NCBI GenBank assembly: GCA_963777285.1
Contig: CAVZPR010000002.1
Location: forward strand, 248,001-312,000
DNA length: 64,000 nucleotides
Direction of reading: 5' to 3'
Origin: JAFARE01 sp963777285
Lineage (GTDB): Bacteria > Chloroflexota > Dormibacteria > Aeolococcales > Aeolococcaceae
Shown: one piece after another, positions 43,541 to 52,493 of the stretch
Numbering within the stretch: the stretch's first letter is position 1
Layout: each line of letters opens with the position of its first letter
Position numbers and translations under genes: made by a program
Notes under the pieces: generated by a model
The model's input: only the letters and a program-made list of their open reading frames with translations
What the model was told of the DNA's origin: nothing
Databases searched by the model: none

Positions 43541-43664
43541 CGATCACAAAAGAGGGCAGAGGACCGGCTGGCGGGCGCCGGTTTCTCCGCCCGCGGCGAA
43601 GTGTGCGCGGCGTCACCGCACGAAACCTCGCACCGCGCGGATACAGGGCGGTAACGGGTCCAGC

Positions 43665-44495
43665 CTAGAGACGCAACAGCGACGCGGCGGCTCCGCCCAT
43701 CACCAGGTCCATCTGCCTCGCGTCGAGGCCCGCCGACTCCAGCGCGGTGCGATACCGCGGCGCGCGCAGCAGCGGATAGTCGCTGCCGTAAAGGAGTCGG
43801 TCGGCGCCACACAGCTGCACGACGTCTCGATACGCCGACGGCGCATAGAGGAACGGGCCGGCGGCCGTGTCGAACCACAGGCCGCGGCACACCGCCGCAA
43901 CCTCGGGCATGTGCGCATAGAACGGCAGCCCACCACCGAGGTGCGCGCACACCAGCTGCAGTTCCGGATGCCGCGAGGCGAAGCGCACCACCTTGTCCGG
44001 CGTCGTGGTGCCCTTGCCGGGGTACTCGTGGCCGAGCGGCTCGCTGCAGTGCAGGGTCCAGGGAAGACCGAGCGCGACGCTCGCCTCCACGGCGGTGTCG
44101 ACCGCGGGATCGTCGAGGCTGAATCCCTGCGCGTCGCAGTTGAGCTCCCCCACGCCGCGGAGTCCCAAGCGCACGCACGCCTGCAGCTCCTGGGCGACGT
44201 CCGGCGACGTGGGGTTGATGATCGCGTAGGCGACGACGCGCGTCGGGTGCTGCCGCTGCACCTCGGCCAGATGCTCGTTCGCCTCGCTGCACAGCGCGGC
44301 AGTGGCGAAGGGCCACGAGTAGCACACGGACACATCGACGCCGTCCTCGTCCATCGCGCTGATGAGCTCGTCCGCTGTGGCGATGACGCGGTCGCCTTCG
44401 TGGCAGAGCGCGAACCAAGGCTCCGTGCCGGCGATGCCGGCGCGGTCCAGGCGCATGCGCGCAGGGAGCACGTGCACGTGGGAGTCGACGATCAT
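43665..44495 (-). CDS. Amidohydrolase-2-type TIM-barrel metal hydrolase/decarboxylase
   Basis: The 276-residue protein starts MIVDSHVHVLP with the HxH metal motif. It has a central LGLPWTLHCSEPLGHEY with a metal His, LVCAHLGGGLPFYAHMPE with the second conserved His, and ends with LLYGSDYPLLRAPRY carrying the catalytic Asp. This is the Amidohydro_2 family (ACMSD-like decarboxylases and related hydrolases). The substrate is unknown. Its ATG overlaps the stop of the PIG-V-like gene (ATGA), so it is the last gene of the mannosyltransferase operon. The longer open frame is antisense-like noise inside that gene. Confidence 0.88.
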   Translation of the reverse strand: MIVDSHVHVLPARMRLDRAGIAGTEPWFALCHEGDRVIATADELISAMDEDGVDVSVCYSWPFATAALCSEANEHLAEVQRQHPTRVVAYAIINPTSPDVAQELQACVRLGLRGVGELNCDAQGFSLDDPAVDTAVEASVALGLPWTLHCSEPLGHEYPGKGTTTPDKVVRFASRHPELQLVCAHLGGGLPFYAHMPEVAAVCRGLWFDTAAGPFLYAPSAYRDVVQLCGADRLLYGSDYPLLRAPRYRTALESAGLDARQMDLVMGGAAASLLRL

Positions 44496-45607
44496 CCCAG
44501 CCACCGTCCCTGGGCGAAGACCCACGTGCCTGCGCACATGAGCAGGACGCTCGCGGCCACCAGCGCGGTTCGCGCACCGCGGATCCGCGACGTCAGGTCG
44601 GCCACGAGGATCACCGCAGGGAACAGCGCGAGGAGGTAGCGCGCCTCGGAGCGCCAGAACGACAGCGACGCGGTCATCAGCCACGCGATGCTGCAGTACA
44701 GCGCGAACGATCTCGGGATCCGGGTCGACGCCCACATGGCGGCGCAGAGCACCAGGCCGAGCAGACCGAAGGCCACCTCCCGCGCGAAGATGGACCGCAC
44801 CTCGCCGTCCGTCGCGTTGGTCAGCGTCTGCCACGTCGCGCCAAAGCCGTCCCACGGTGCGGCCGGCGTCTGTCCGAACGACGGCAATCGTTCGGCGTCG
44901 AGGAACGCCAGCGCGTGGCCGGTGTGCACCTGCATGTAGGCACAGTACGCGAGCAGCGGGAGCGGGACGAGCAGCAGCCACCGCAGCGCTGATCCGGCGC
45001 GCCGGCGGCGCTGCAGCAGGATCTCGAGCGCCAGCGCGGGGAGCAGCGCGAGGCCCGTGAGCCGTACGCCGGTCGCGACGGCCGCGGCCAGCGCGGCGGG
45101 GCCCTGGCGGCCGGCGCGCGAGTAGTACAGGGACGCCGCCGCGGCCGCGATGAACGGGCTCTCGGTGAACGGCGCGGTGAGGAACACGGCCGTCGGCGCC
45201 AGCGCCACAGCCCACACCGCGAAGGTGGATGCGGCGGAGTCGCGCTCCCGTTGCACCAGCCGCGCGATGTACCACAGGGCCACCGCTTCAGCGGCGACGT
45301 TGACGAGCCAGGCGGACAGGAGGGTATCGCGCACCGCGAAGGCCACCACGTGCACCAGCAGCGGGTATCCGGGCAGAAACGCGTCCTGATAAGCGAGATG
45401 AGCCGGGTATCCGTCGCGCGCGATATCGAGATATGCGATGGCGTCCCAGTGCACCAGCGTGCTGCGCACGCCGCTGGCCGGCTGCAGCCCCCGCGTCTCG
45501 AACACCACGACCGCGACGGCGATCCCCAGCCAGAGCGCGCGCGACGCCAGCAGCGGCCCCGCGACGGAGGCCGCCACGGTTCTCGCGCGTGCTGCAGCGG
45601 AGTTCAC
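44492..45607 (-). CDS. PIG-V-like / GT-C family membrane mannosyltransferase
   Basis: The 371-residue protein has about nine hydrophobic helices and the first-loop motif VHWDAIAYLDIARDGYP, diagnostic of the PIG-V/GPI-mannosyltransferase-2-like group (HWDxxxYxxIAxxGY). It also has FLPGYPLLVHVVAF, FTESPFIAAAAASLYYSR, and a positively charged ILLQRRRRAGSALR. These enzymes move mannose from polyprenyl-phosphate-mannose to extracytoplasmic acceptors. GTG 45607 is selected because it overlaps the upstream stop as GTGA and removes an implausible N-terminal extension. It belongs to a four-gene chain with PMT. Confidence 0.85.
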   Translation of the reverse strand: MNSAAARARTVAASVAGPLLASRALWLGIAVAVVVFETRGLQPASGVRSTLVHWDAIAYLDIARDGYPAHLAYQDAFLPGYPLLVHVVAFAVRDTLLSAWLVNVAAEAVALWYIARLVQRERDSAASTFAVWAVALAPTAVFLTAPFTESPFIAAAAASLYYSRAGRQGPAALAAAVATGVRLTGLALLPALALEILLQRRRRAGSALRWLLLVPLPLLAYCAYMQVHTGHALAFLDAERLPSFGQTPAAPWDGFGATWQTLTNATDGEVRSIFAREVAFGLLGLVLCAAMWASTRIPRSFALYCSIAWLMTASLSFWRSEARYLLALFPAVILVADLTSRIRGARTALVAASVLLMCAGTWVFAQGRWLG

Positions 45608-47782
45608 CTGGAGCTGCGCACGTCGTACACCGTGATGTGCTCGCTGCGCGCAACCACCGGATATCCCTGCGCGCCCCACCAGCGCATGTTCACCGTCTGC
45701 GTGATCGCGCCGGGGTCACCGACGCGGTCGTCGATCTCGACGTAGTCGACACCGTAGCGGCGCAGCAGTGCGCGGACGGGGCACGCGGCGGCGTCGCTGC
45801 AGCCTGCATACAGCACCTGCTCGTCGGCGGGGCGGGTGCCGAAGCTGATGCCGTAGCTCCACAGCCAGCCGTAGTAGCCCATCAGCGCGGTGCGCCCGGC
45901 GACCGCGAGCACCGGGTCGTTGGGGCGGCCGAGCGTGAGGAACACCGAACCCGGAGGCGTGCTGGACTCGAGCGTCGCAGCCATCGAGCGCTCGTCTGCG
46001 GACGCGATCGTGAACGGGCCCGCCACCGAGTCCTGCGGTGGCGTCCAGGGAAGCAGCCGCAGCAGCACCACGGCACCGGTGAGCACCATGGTCACCGGGA
46101 GCAGCGCCGTCGCACCGCGCATCCATGCGTGGCGCCAGGCACGCGTGGCCAGCACGCCGACGACGAGACCGGTGACGAGGTACCAGTAGACGAGCACCTT
46201 GGTGTTGTCCCAGTCCCAGCTCTGAAACACGATCAGGTTGCACGCCGCGAACAGCACCGTGCCGGCGAGGAAGACCTCGAGCAGCGGCGGCGGGAGCCAG
46301 GCTGTGGCGCGCCGCATCGCGGCCCCGGCCCGGCTGGGGAAGATCCGCACGAGCAGCGCCAGGAGCAGCACCGCGCACAGTGGCACCGCCAAGCCGAGGT
46401 TCACGAACCAGAACCCCCACCAGTGCGGCGACAACACCTGTCCTGCGGCCTGAGCCACCGCCAGCAAGGGCGCGGACTGGGGTTTGGCGCCGGCGAGCCA
46501 CCCGGGTTCGAGCCACGGATATGCGTTTCCGTACGCCGCCGCTCCGTGTGGCGCGCGCGCCAGCTGCATCAGCCGCGGCAGCGCCAGGGGCAGTGCGACC
46601 GCGACGAGCCCGAGCCATTCGCGGCGGCGATGGAAGGCCGCGAGCACGGCCAGCACCACCGTGAGCGCGATCAGCGTCTGCACGTGCGCCAGCGGCAGGA
46701 GACCCACGAGCAACCCGGCGACGGCGAACAGCAGCCACGAGTGCCGCGCATCGTCCACCGCGGCACGCACCAGCAGGAGCACCGCGAGGGCCGCGGCGAA
46801 GCCGTAGAGGATGGCGCGCTGCGGCAGCCACCAGGCGAAGAGCGGCGTGTACCACTGCATGTCGGGCAGCGGCTGCGACGCGCGCAGCGGTGAGCAGCCC
46901 GTCGTAGGCGCGCGGCTGCGCCGCGATGATGCCGGGAATGTCGTGCAGCGTCCAGGCGGCGACGCGTACGCCGTCACCGGGGTCGGTGACCACGTGCTGC
47001 AGCGTGCACTGCGCCACGGCAAACCCGTGCGCGGCGCACGCGTCGGCGAAGACGCCGACGAAGCCGAGTCCGCCGCCGAGAAGGCAGATGGCGACGGCGA
47101 CCATCCCGGCACCGCTGCCTGCTCCCAGGCGCCTCGCCAGACACACCACGAGCAGCGCGATGGTGATCATCAGCACCGCATCCGGGAGCGCCAGCGACAC
47201 ACCCTGTGAGACGCCCAGCGTCATCAGCGTCGCGGCCTGGAAGTCGGGCAGGAACGGATACAGCAGCGGCGTGCCACTGAAGAGCGGGTTCTGCGAGGGT
47301 ATCGCCGCGCTCGTGGCGAAGCTGGCCTCGGTGCTGAGATGCTGCGACCAGTCCGCCCACACCGTTTCGTAGCCGGCCGCGAGCGAGCCGTCGGCGGTCG
47401 TGTACACGGTGTGCGCGAACAGCACGGCGACGATCACCGTCACGGCGCCGCCGAAGCCGAGCAGGAGGTACGGCGGATGTTCGCGCCACGCGTCGCGGGC
47501 TTCGCGCCACGACGCCGTCCAGGTGCGCAGAGGGTCAGCGCCGAAACGCGACAGCCCGACCGCGGCGGCAGCCAGCAGCGCGGGAGCGGCGAGCACGGTC
47601 CACGCGTGCAGCCCGGCCAGCAGCGCCAGCCCGTATGTGGCAGCGCTGCCCGCGACGACCCCGATCACGATCGCGATGAGCACGCGCTCCATGAAGCGCA
47701 GCGGTGTCGCCACCAGGCCGACGATGCAGGCGCCGGCGAGCAGGGTGAGCGCTGCATCCAGCGCCGTGAGCAGGGCGCTCAC
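45604..47782 (-). pseudogene. Large GT-C-like membrane protein split by an apparent frameshift at about 46,885
   Basis: Two frames join into one protein of about 725 residues. From GTG 47782 (overlapping the PMT stop as GTGA) the first frame encodes membrane segments and AGYETVWADWSQHLSTEASF, SQNPLFSGTPLLYPFLPDF and WTLHDIPGIIAAQPRAYDGLLT. It then becomes noise. From about 46,885 the second frame continues with SQPLPDMQWYTPLFAWWLPQRA, several helices, FQSWDWDNTKVLVYWYLV and a soluble C-terminal domain (GRTALMGYYGWLWSYGISF) to the stop at 45604. The total length is 3n+1, so one extra base in the GCGCG run explains it. Architecture suggests a polyprenyl-sugar-dependent glycosyltransferase or related surface-polymer protein. 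It may be intact in the cell if this is a sequencing error. Confidence 0.8.
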
Positions 47783-49722
47783 CAGGTGTCGACCCAGACA
47801 CGCATCTCGTGGTCGGCGAAGCTCTGCGGCGTCGCCGTCCACACGGGATAGAAGAACGTGAAGCCAGCGATGGCCAGGATCGCGCCGCCGTACGCGAGCG
47901 GCGCCAGCGATACCCCGCGGCGCCCCAACGGCAGCCTCAACCGCCGGATAGCGGTGAGGGCATAGGCGAGCGCGAGCACCGCGAAGATGAGCATGCCCAG
48001 CCCGTGATAGAAGAAGAGGACGCGCCGCTCGTTGCCCGGAACCCACATCATCCATGCGGTCAGATAGCCGAGCACGATGAAGGCGGGCACGAACGCGCGC
48101 GACACCACCGCGCTCACCGTCGCCGCCACCGCGAACAGCACCACGCCGACAAACGCGAGATCGAACCAGGGGCCGGGCGTGAGGCGGGAGATCTCCTCCG
48201 ACGGCGTGGGATCACGATGGAAGAGCGCGGAGAACTGCGCGGCGGTGTACGAGGTGTTGAAGTTGCTCGGGTCGTGGTATCGCTGCGCGGCGTTGAACAG
48301 CAGGATCATCGCCACGATCGACACGACCCCGAGCGCGCCCACCCCCGCGCGCCACCAGTTTGGTCCGCGCGTCATCTGCCACACGCAGAAGAGAAGTGCC
48401 GGGATGGCGAGCCACCACACGGCGGGGTTGCCCATGTCGGTGATCGAGCTGATGGGGCCGTTGGAAACCGGCTGATCGAGGTAGAACAGCACCGGGTGCT
48501 CCATGACCGGCCACGTGTACCAGTGCGAGGAGTACGGGTGCGAATGGCACTCCTGCTCGTGGTACTGAAGTGAGGCGCGGTTGATGGTGACGACGTTGCC
48601 GATCGCCTGGACCGGATTGGGCAGCGTGACCGAGCCCGCGTGGATGACCGGGACGCCGAGCGTCGTGGTCGTGCCGCCGAGCCCCTGCACCGCAGGGTTG
48701 CACGACGTGAAGAAGTACACGTCGTCATGCGCGATCGTGAGGTACCGCGAGTAGCAGGCGCAGAAGACGGCGATGGCGATCAGCCCCGCAGCGCCGTAGT
48801 GGACCACCGCCAAGCGCCCCGCGGCGTCGCGCCACATCACCGTCTCGACGCGGCGCTTTCCGGCGATCCGGCGCAGGAAGGGGATGCCGGCGGCGAGGTA
48901 GGGCGAGAGGCCGCGCGCCAGGATGAGCGCCGCCGCGACCACGAGCGGTGCCAGCGCGGTGAGCTTGGCGCCGAAGGCGATGCCGGCCACGGCTGCCATC
49001 ACGTAGAGCGTGGTGCGCCACTGTTTTCGCGTGCGCGCCTGCCAGTGCAGCAGGAACACGTAGTAGAAGAGCGCCACGAAGAAGATCGCGATGATGTCGA
49101 TGACGCCGGTGCGAGACTCGACGAACGCCAGTCCGTCGAGACACATGAAGAGCCCCGCACAGAGGGCGAAGAACCGGTCGCGACGCAGGCGCCGCGCGAT
49201 CAGATAGATCAACCCCACCAGCAGGCTGCCGAACAGCGTCGTGCTGATGCGCCACGTCCAGGTGTTGAAGCCCCACCAGGCGATGGGCGGCGCCATGAGC
49301 AGCTTGGCGAGTGGCGGCTCGGGGTCGAAGTACGACTCAGCCGGCTGGCGCAGGTCCTTGGCCGCGTCGACCGGGAAGTACACCTCGTCGAACACGTAAC
49401 CGCACACGTTGATGTCGCTGCCGCCCGGCCCCACAGGCACCGGCTGGCACGCGCTGCTCTGCGTGTTGTATGGGTGCCCCACGCCGAGCGCGGAGATGCC
49501 GCCGCTGCCGCCCAGGAAGTCGGGCAGGATGGGGCTGGCGAAGCGCAGCCCGAAGGCCACCACGACGAGCACCAGGACCGCGACCACGTCGAAGCGGTCC
49601 AGGTCGAGGAACCCGCGCAGGCCGGCTCGCACCAGCGGCTGCCCGCCGTCGCTCACGGGCGCCATCGCTGGAGGCTGCGACGGGCTGGAACCTCCTGGGG
49701 CAGGGGGTGGAGGGCTTAACAT
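47779..49722 (-). CDS. Dolichyl/polyprenyl-phosphate-mannose-protein mannosyltransferase (PMT, GT39)
   Basis: The 647-residue protein has a first luminal loop with CGYVFDEVYFPVDAAKDL and SYFDPEPPLAKLLMA, the FDE and xPPLAK motifs of protein O-mannosyltransferases. About eleven helices are visible. A large loop follows (HSHPYSSHWYTWPVMEHPVLFY), matching the HxSxWYxWP loop of bacterial PMTs, and FNAAQRYHDPSNFNTSYT precedes the C-terminal helices. It transfers mannose to Ser/Thr of exported proteins at the outer face of the membrane. It heads a chain of 4-base-overlapping genes. Many Ser/Thr/Pro-rich secreted proteins in this window would be plausible substrates. Confidence 0.9.
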   Translation of the reverse strand: MLSPPPPAPGGSSPSQPPAMAPVSDGGQPLVRAGLRGFLDLDRFDVVAVLVLVVVAFGLRFASPILPDFLGGSGGISALGVGHPYNTQSSACQPVPVGPGGSDINVCGYVFDEVYFPVDAAKDLRQPAESYFDPEPPLAKLLMAPPIAWWGFNTWTWRISTTLFGSLLVGLIYLIARRLRRDRFFALCAGLFMCLDGLAFVESRTGVIDIIAIFFVALFYYVFLLHWQARTRKQWRTTLYVMAAVAGIAFGAKLTALAPLVVAAALILARGLSPYLAAGIPFLRRIAGKRRVETVMWRDAAGRLAVVHYGAAGLIAIAVFCACYSRYLTIAHDDVYFFTSCNPAVQGLGGTTTTLGVPVIHAGSVTLPNPVQAIGNVVTINRASLQYHEQECHSHPYSSHWYTWPVMEHPVLFYLDQPVSNGPISSITDMGNPAVWWLAIPALLFCVWQMTRGPNWWRAGVGALGVVSIVAMILLFNAAQRYHDPSNFNTSYTAAQFSALFHRDPTPSEEISRLTPGPWFDLAFVGVVLFAVAATVSAVVSRAFVPAFIVLGYLTAWMMWVPGNERRVLFFYHGLGMLIFAVLALAYALTAIRRLRLPLGRRGVSLAPLAYGGAILAIAGFTFFYPVWTATPQSFADHEMRVWVDTW

Positions 49723-49746
49723 CTATTTACAAAGATTCATGGGTCC

Positions 49747-49868
49747 TTTACTGCTTTCCCGAGGCCCCCTCGCTACAGTCGAGTCCGGCGGGTGTGTTCC
49801 CGCGACCTCTTTTGAAACTCATTCCCTTCCTGAAAGGCCGGAGGGTTCGCCCTCCGGTCTTTTCTTTT
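49747..49868 (+). ncRNA. Candidate small RNA ending at a strong terminator
   Basis: No gene lies on the plus strand here, yet the stretch ends at a good intrinsic terminator. A small hairpin (CGGGTGTGTTCCCG) sits in the middle. TTTACA at 49,726 and TTTACT at 49,747 could be a weak promoter with 15-base spacing. I do not recognise an RNA family. The alternative is that the hairpin only terminates glpK transcription on the other strand. Confidence 0.3.
49837..49868 (+). terminator. Rho-independent terminator (plus strand)
   Basis: CCGGAGGG, a TTCG tetraloop and CCCTCCGG form a perfect 8-bp stem, followed by TCTTTTCTTTT. On the minus strand only three T residues follow the stem, so it would act weakly for glpK. 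Confidence 0.7.
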
Positions 49869-49908
49869 GCCCTGGCCCCGGCTGTTCGCTGCGGCGGCCG
49901 GCGGCGCC

Positions 49909-51411
49909 TCAGCTCCCCGGGGCGGGACGGGATCGCACCCGCGACAGCGCTTCCAGCCATGCGGCGTAATTGTCTGCTGGCCTGGCGCCCGCGCGGCCGG
50001 GTTCGAAGCGCCGTCCCGGTTTCCACACCGCGGCTGCCGCTGCCGGGCCGTCCAGCAGGCCCTCCCCCACGGCCGCGAGCAGGCCCGCGCCCATCGCGGT
50101 CGCATCGGAGCCCGAGGCGCGGGCCACCGGAATGCCAAGAAGGTCCGCCTGGAACTGGCAGAGCCCGTCCATGGCCGAGGCGCCCCCGTCCACCCGCAGC
50201 TCGGCAATCCGCGTGCCCGAGGCGCCTTCCATGGCCTCGACGACGTCACGCGTGCGGTAGGCCATCGCCTCGACGACCGCGCGCACCAGGTGGGCGCGCG
50301 TGACCCCTGCGGTCAGCCCCACGAACGCGCCGCGCGCGCCGGGGTCCCACCAGGGGGCGCCGAGGCCGCTCAGCGCCGGCACGAAGTGGCAGCCGGCGGA
50401 GTCCGGCACCGAGTCGAAGAGCGGGCCCGCTTCGGACACGTCACCGATGAGCTGCAGACCGTCGCGCAGCCACCGCAGTGCGGCACCCGTCACGAAGATG
50501 CTCCCCTCCAGCGCGTAGGTGGTCTCGCCGTCGATGCGCCAGGCCACGGTGGTGAGCAGGCCGTGCGCCGGCTCGGGCGCGGTGTTGCCTGCGTTGACCA
50601 GGAGAAACGAGCCCGTGCCGTAGGTGTTCTTGCTCATGCCGGCCTCGATGCAGCCCTGCCCGAACAGCGCGGCCTGCTGGTCGCCGGCCACGCCGCTCAC
50701 GGGCGCTTCCAGACCCGCGAACGAGGCTGCGTCGGTCAGCGCCACCCGGCCGGCGCTGTCGCTCACCTCGGGAAGCAGCTGTGCGGGGATGTCGAAGCGA
50801 TCGCACAGCGCGCCGTCGAAGCGGCCCGCGTGGATGTCGTAGAGCAGGGTGCGGCTGGCGTTGCTGGCGTCGGTCACCAGGGCACGCCCGCCGCTCATCC
50901 GCGCGATGACGAAGGTGTCGACGGTGCCGGCACACAGTTCGCCGCGCGCGGCGCGGGCGCGCAGCTCAGGCTGCTCGCGCAGCAGCCATTCGAGCTTCGT
51001 CGCGGTGAAGTACGGGTCCAGGAGCAGGCCGGTGCGGCGGCGCACCTCGGTCTCCTCGCCACGCTCGCGGTGCTCCACGCACAGCGGCGCGCTGCGCCGG
51101 CACTGCCACACGATCGCCGGAGCGACCGGCTCCAGCGTGTGCCGGTCGAACACCACGAGCGTCTCGCGCTGGTTGGTGACGCCCACCGCGAGCGGCGTCG
51201 AGTCGATCGCGCCCAGCACCTCGGAGGAGGCGTCGGCCACCGAACGCCACAGATCGAGCGCGTCCTGCTCCACCCAGCCGTCCCGCGGGTAGCGCACCGG
51301 TACCTCGCGGTAGGCGCGGGCGAGGACGTCCCCTTGCAGGGAGAGCGCGAGGCACGTGGTGCCCGACGTGCCCTGGTCCACGGCCAGAATCACGGGCTGC
51401 TGCGACGCCAC
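49909..51411 (-). CDS. glpK: Glycerol kinase
   Basis: The 500-residue FGGY kinase has ILAVDQGTSGTTCLAL (phosphate loop), VGVTNQRETLVVFDR and IVWQCRRSAP (glycerol-site Arg-Glu and Trp), GLLLDPYFTATKLEWLL with the conserved Tyr, GVAGDQQAALFGQ with the catalytic Asp, and NTYGTGSFLLVNAG. All active-site residues known for GlpK are in place. It phosphorylates glycerol to glycerol-3-phosphate. No glpF or glpD is next to it. It follows nadA by 14 bases on the same strand and may be co-transcribed with it. The start is taken as GTG 51411. Confidence 0.95.
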   Translation of the reverse strand: MASQQPVILAVDQGTSGTTCLALSLQGDVLARAYREVPVRYPRDGWVEQDALDLWRSVADASSEVLGAIDSTPLAVGVTNQRETLVVFDRHTLEPVAPAIVWQCRRSAPLCVEHRERGEETEVRRRTGLLLDPYFTATKLEWLLREQPELRARAARGELCAGTVDTFVIARMSGGRALVTDASNASRTLLYDIHAGRFDGALCDRFDIPAQLLPEVSDSAGRVALTDAASFAGLEAPVSGVAGDQQAALFGQGCIEAGMSKNTYGTGSFLLVNAGNTAPEPAHGLLTTVAWRIDGETTYALEGSIFVTGAALRWLRDGLQLIGDVSEAGPLFDSVPDSAGCHFVPALSGLGAPWWDPGARGAFVGLTAGVTRAHLVRAVVEAMAYRTRDVVEAMEGASGTRIAELRVDGGASAMDGLCQFQADLLGIPVARASGSDATAMGAGLLAAVGEGLLDGPAAAAAVWKPGRRFEPGRAGARPADNYAAWLEALSRVRSRPAPGS

Positions 51412-51425
51412 GCGCGACGCCGCGG

Positions 51426-52421
51426 TTACGCGGCGGCGCGACGCCCGGCGCTGACGGCGAGCATGCGCTCGATCGCGCGCCGCGCGCGCGCGGCCACAGC
51501 GGGTGCCACCGTGACACGCGGGGCCAGGCGCTGCAGTGAATCAGCCACCTTCTCGAGCGTGATCATCTTCATGTACGGACACACCGCGTGCTCCGATGCG
51601 GGCAGGAAGTGCTTCGCGGGCGACTGCGTGCGCATGCGGTGCAGGATGCCGACCTCCGTGGCGACGATGAACGTCGTCGCCGGCGAGGCAGCGGCACGGC
51701 GGACCATGCCTTCGGTGGAGGTGACCACCGTCGCCGGTCCACGCATGTCGCCGGACGACATGCGGTACAGCGTCGAGGACGTGCAGCCGCACTCCGGATG
51801 CACCAGCAGCTCGGCGTCAGGGTGCAGCTCGCGCTTGGCGTCGAGGTCGCGCGGGTCGATCCCCGCGTGCACGTGACACTCGCCCATCCACACGTGCATC
51901 TTCCGGCCGGTGACGCGCTCCAGGTGCGCGCCCAGGAACATGTCCGGGCAGAACAGGACCTCGCGATCCTCGGGGATGCTGCGGATGACGGCCTCCGCGT
52001 TGGAGGACGTGCAGCAGTAGTCGGACTCCGCCTTCACCTCAGCGCTGGTGTTGACGTAGGAGACGACCACAGCGCCCGGGTGCTGCCCGCGCCACTCCAC
52101 CACCTGCTCGGCCGTGATGGTTGCGGCGAGCGAGCAGCCGGCGTCGAGATCCGGCAGCAGCACCGTCTTGTCCGGCGAAAGAATCGCCGCCGTCTCCGCC
52201 ATGAAGTGCACGCCGCAGAACACGATGACGCGCGCGTCGGTGGCCGCCGCTTGCTGTGACAGCCCCAGCGAGTCGCCGACGAAGTCCGCGACGTCCTGCA
52301 CCTCGGGCAGCTGATAGTTGTGGGCCAGGATGACGGCGTCGCGCTCGCGGCGGAGCCGGGCGATGCGATCCTGGAGCGCCGACGCGCCCTCGAGGGACGC
52401 GGCCCCGCCGGTCGCGATCAC
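51426..52421 (-). CDS. nadA: Quinolinate synthase A
   Basis: The 331-residue protein has VILAHNYQLPEVQDVADFVGDSL (substrate His and Tyr), VHFMAETAAILSPDKTVLLPD, and the three cysteine positions for the 4Fe-4S cluster: in LDAGCSLA, in LVHPECGC and in AVCPYMKM. It condenses iminoaspartate with dihydroxyacetone phosphate to quinolinate in NAD synthesis. GTG 52421 has a strong GGAGGTGG upstream. No nadB or nadC lies in the window, so the rest of the pathway is elsewhere. A palindrome and a -10 box directly upstream suggest repression in response to NAD status. Confidence 0.94.
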   Translation of the reverse strand: MIATGGAASLEGASALQDRIARLRRERDAVILAHNYQLPEVQDVADFVGDSLGLSQQAAATDARVIVFCGVHFMAETAAILSPDKTVLLPDLDAGCSLAATITAEQVVEWRGQHPGAVVVSYVNTSAEVKAESDYCCTSSNAEAVIRSIPEDREVLFCPDMFLGAHLERVTGRKMHVWMGECHVHAGIDPRDLDAKRELHPDAELLVHPECGCTSSTLYRMSSGDMRGPATVVTSTEGMVRRAAASPATTFIVATEVGILHRMRTQSPAKHFLPASEHAVCPYMKMITLEKVADSLQRLAPRVTVAPAVAARARRAIERMLAVSAGRRAAA

Positions 52422-52465
52422 GCTGCCACCTCCATCGGCTGCAATGGGTACGCTGCAGAGCGGGT

Positions 52466-52484
52466 TTAGGTCAAATTGACCTAA
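52466..52484. promoter_or_regulatory. 19-bp perfect palindrome at the nadA promoter, probable NAD-regulon operator
   Basis: TTAGGTCAAATTGACCTAA is fully symmetric about its central base and lies four bases downstream of the nadA -10 box, so it covers the transcription start. A bound dimer would block transcription. NrtR (Nudix-type) repressors of NAD genes use palindromes of this size with a central TCAnnTTGA; the match to NrtR is an inference, and the regulator gene is not in the window. Confidence 0.65.
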
Positions 52485-52487
52485 GCC

Positions 52488-52493
52488 AGTATA
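52488..52493 (-). promoter_or_regulatory. -10 element TATACT of nadA
   Basis: The minus strand reads TATACT just before the palindrome and immediately after the stop of the upstream lipoprotein gene. A -35 hexamer is not evident. Confidence 0.5.

Noticed and set aside
43428..43664. c-di-AMP (ydaO-type) riboswitch before the glycosyltransferase
   Set aside because: Some G-rich strings look similar, but the conserved GGGGUGAAUC block and the overall order of elements are not found, so I do not assign a family.
45716..46880. Continuation of the first membrane-protein frame beyond the junction at 46,885
   Set aside because: It becomes Arg/Ala/His-rich noise exactly where the other frame starts to encode transmembrane helices.
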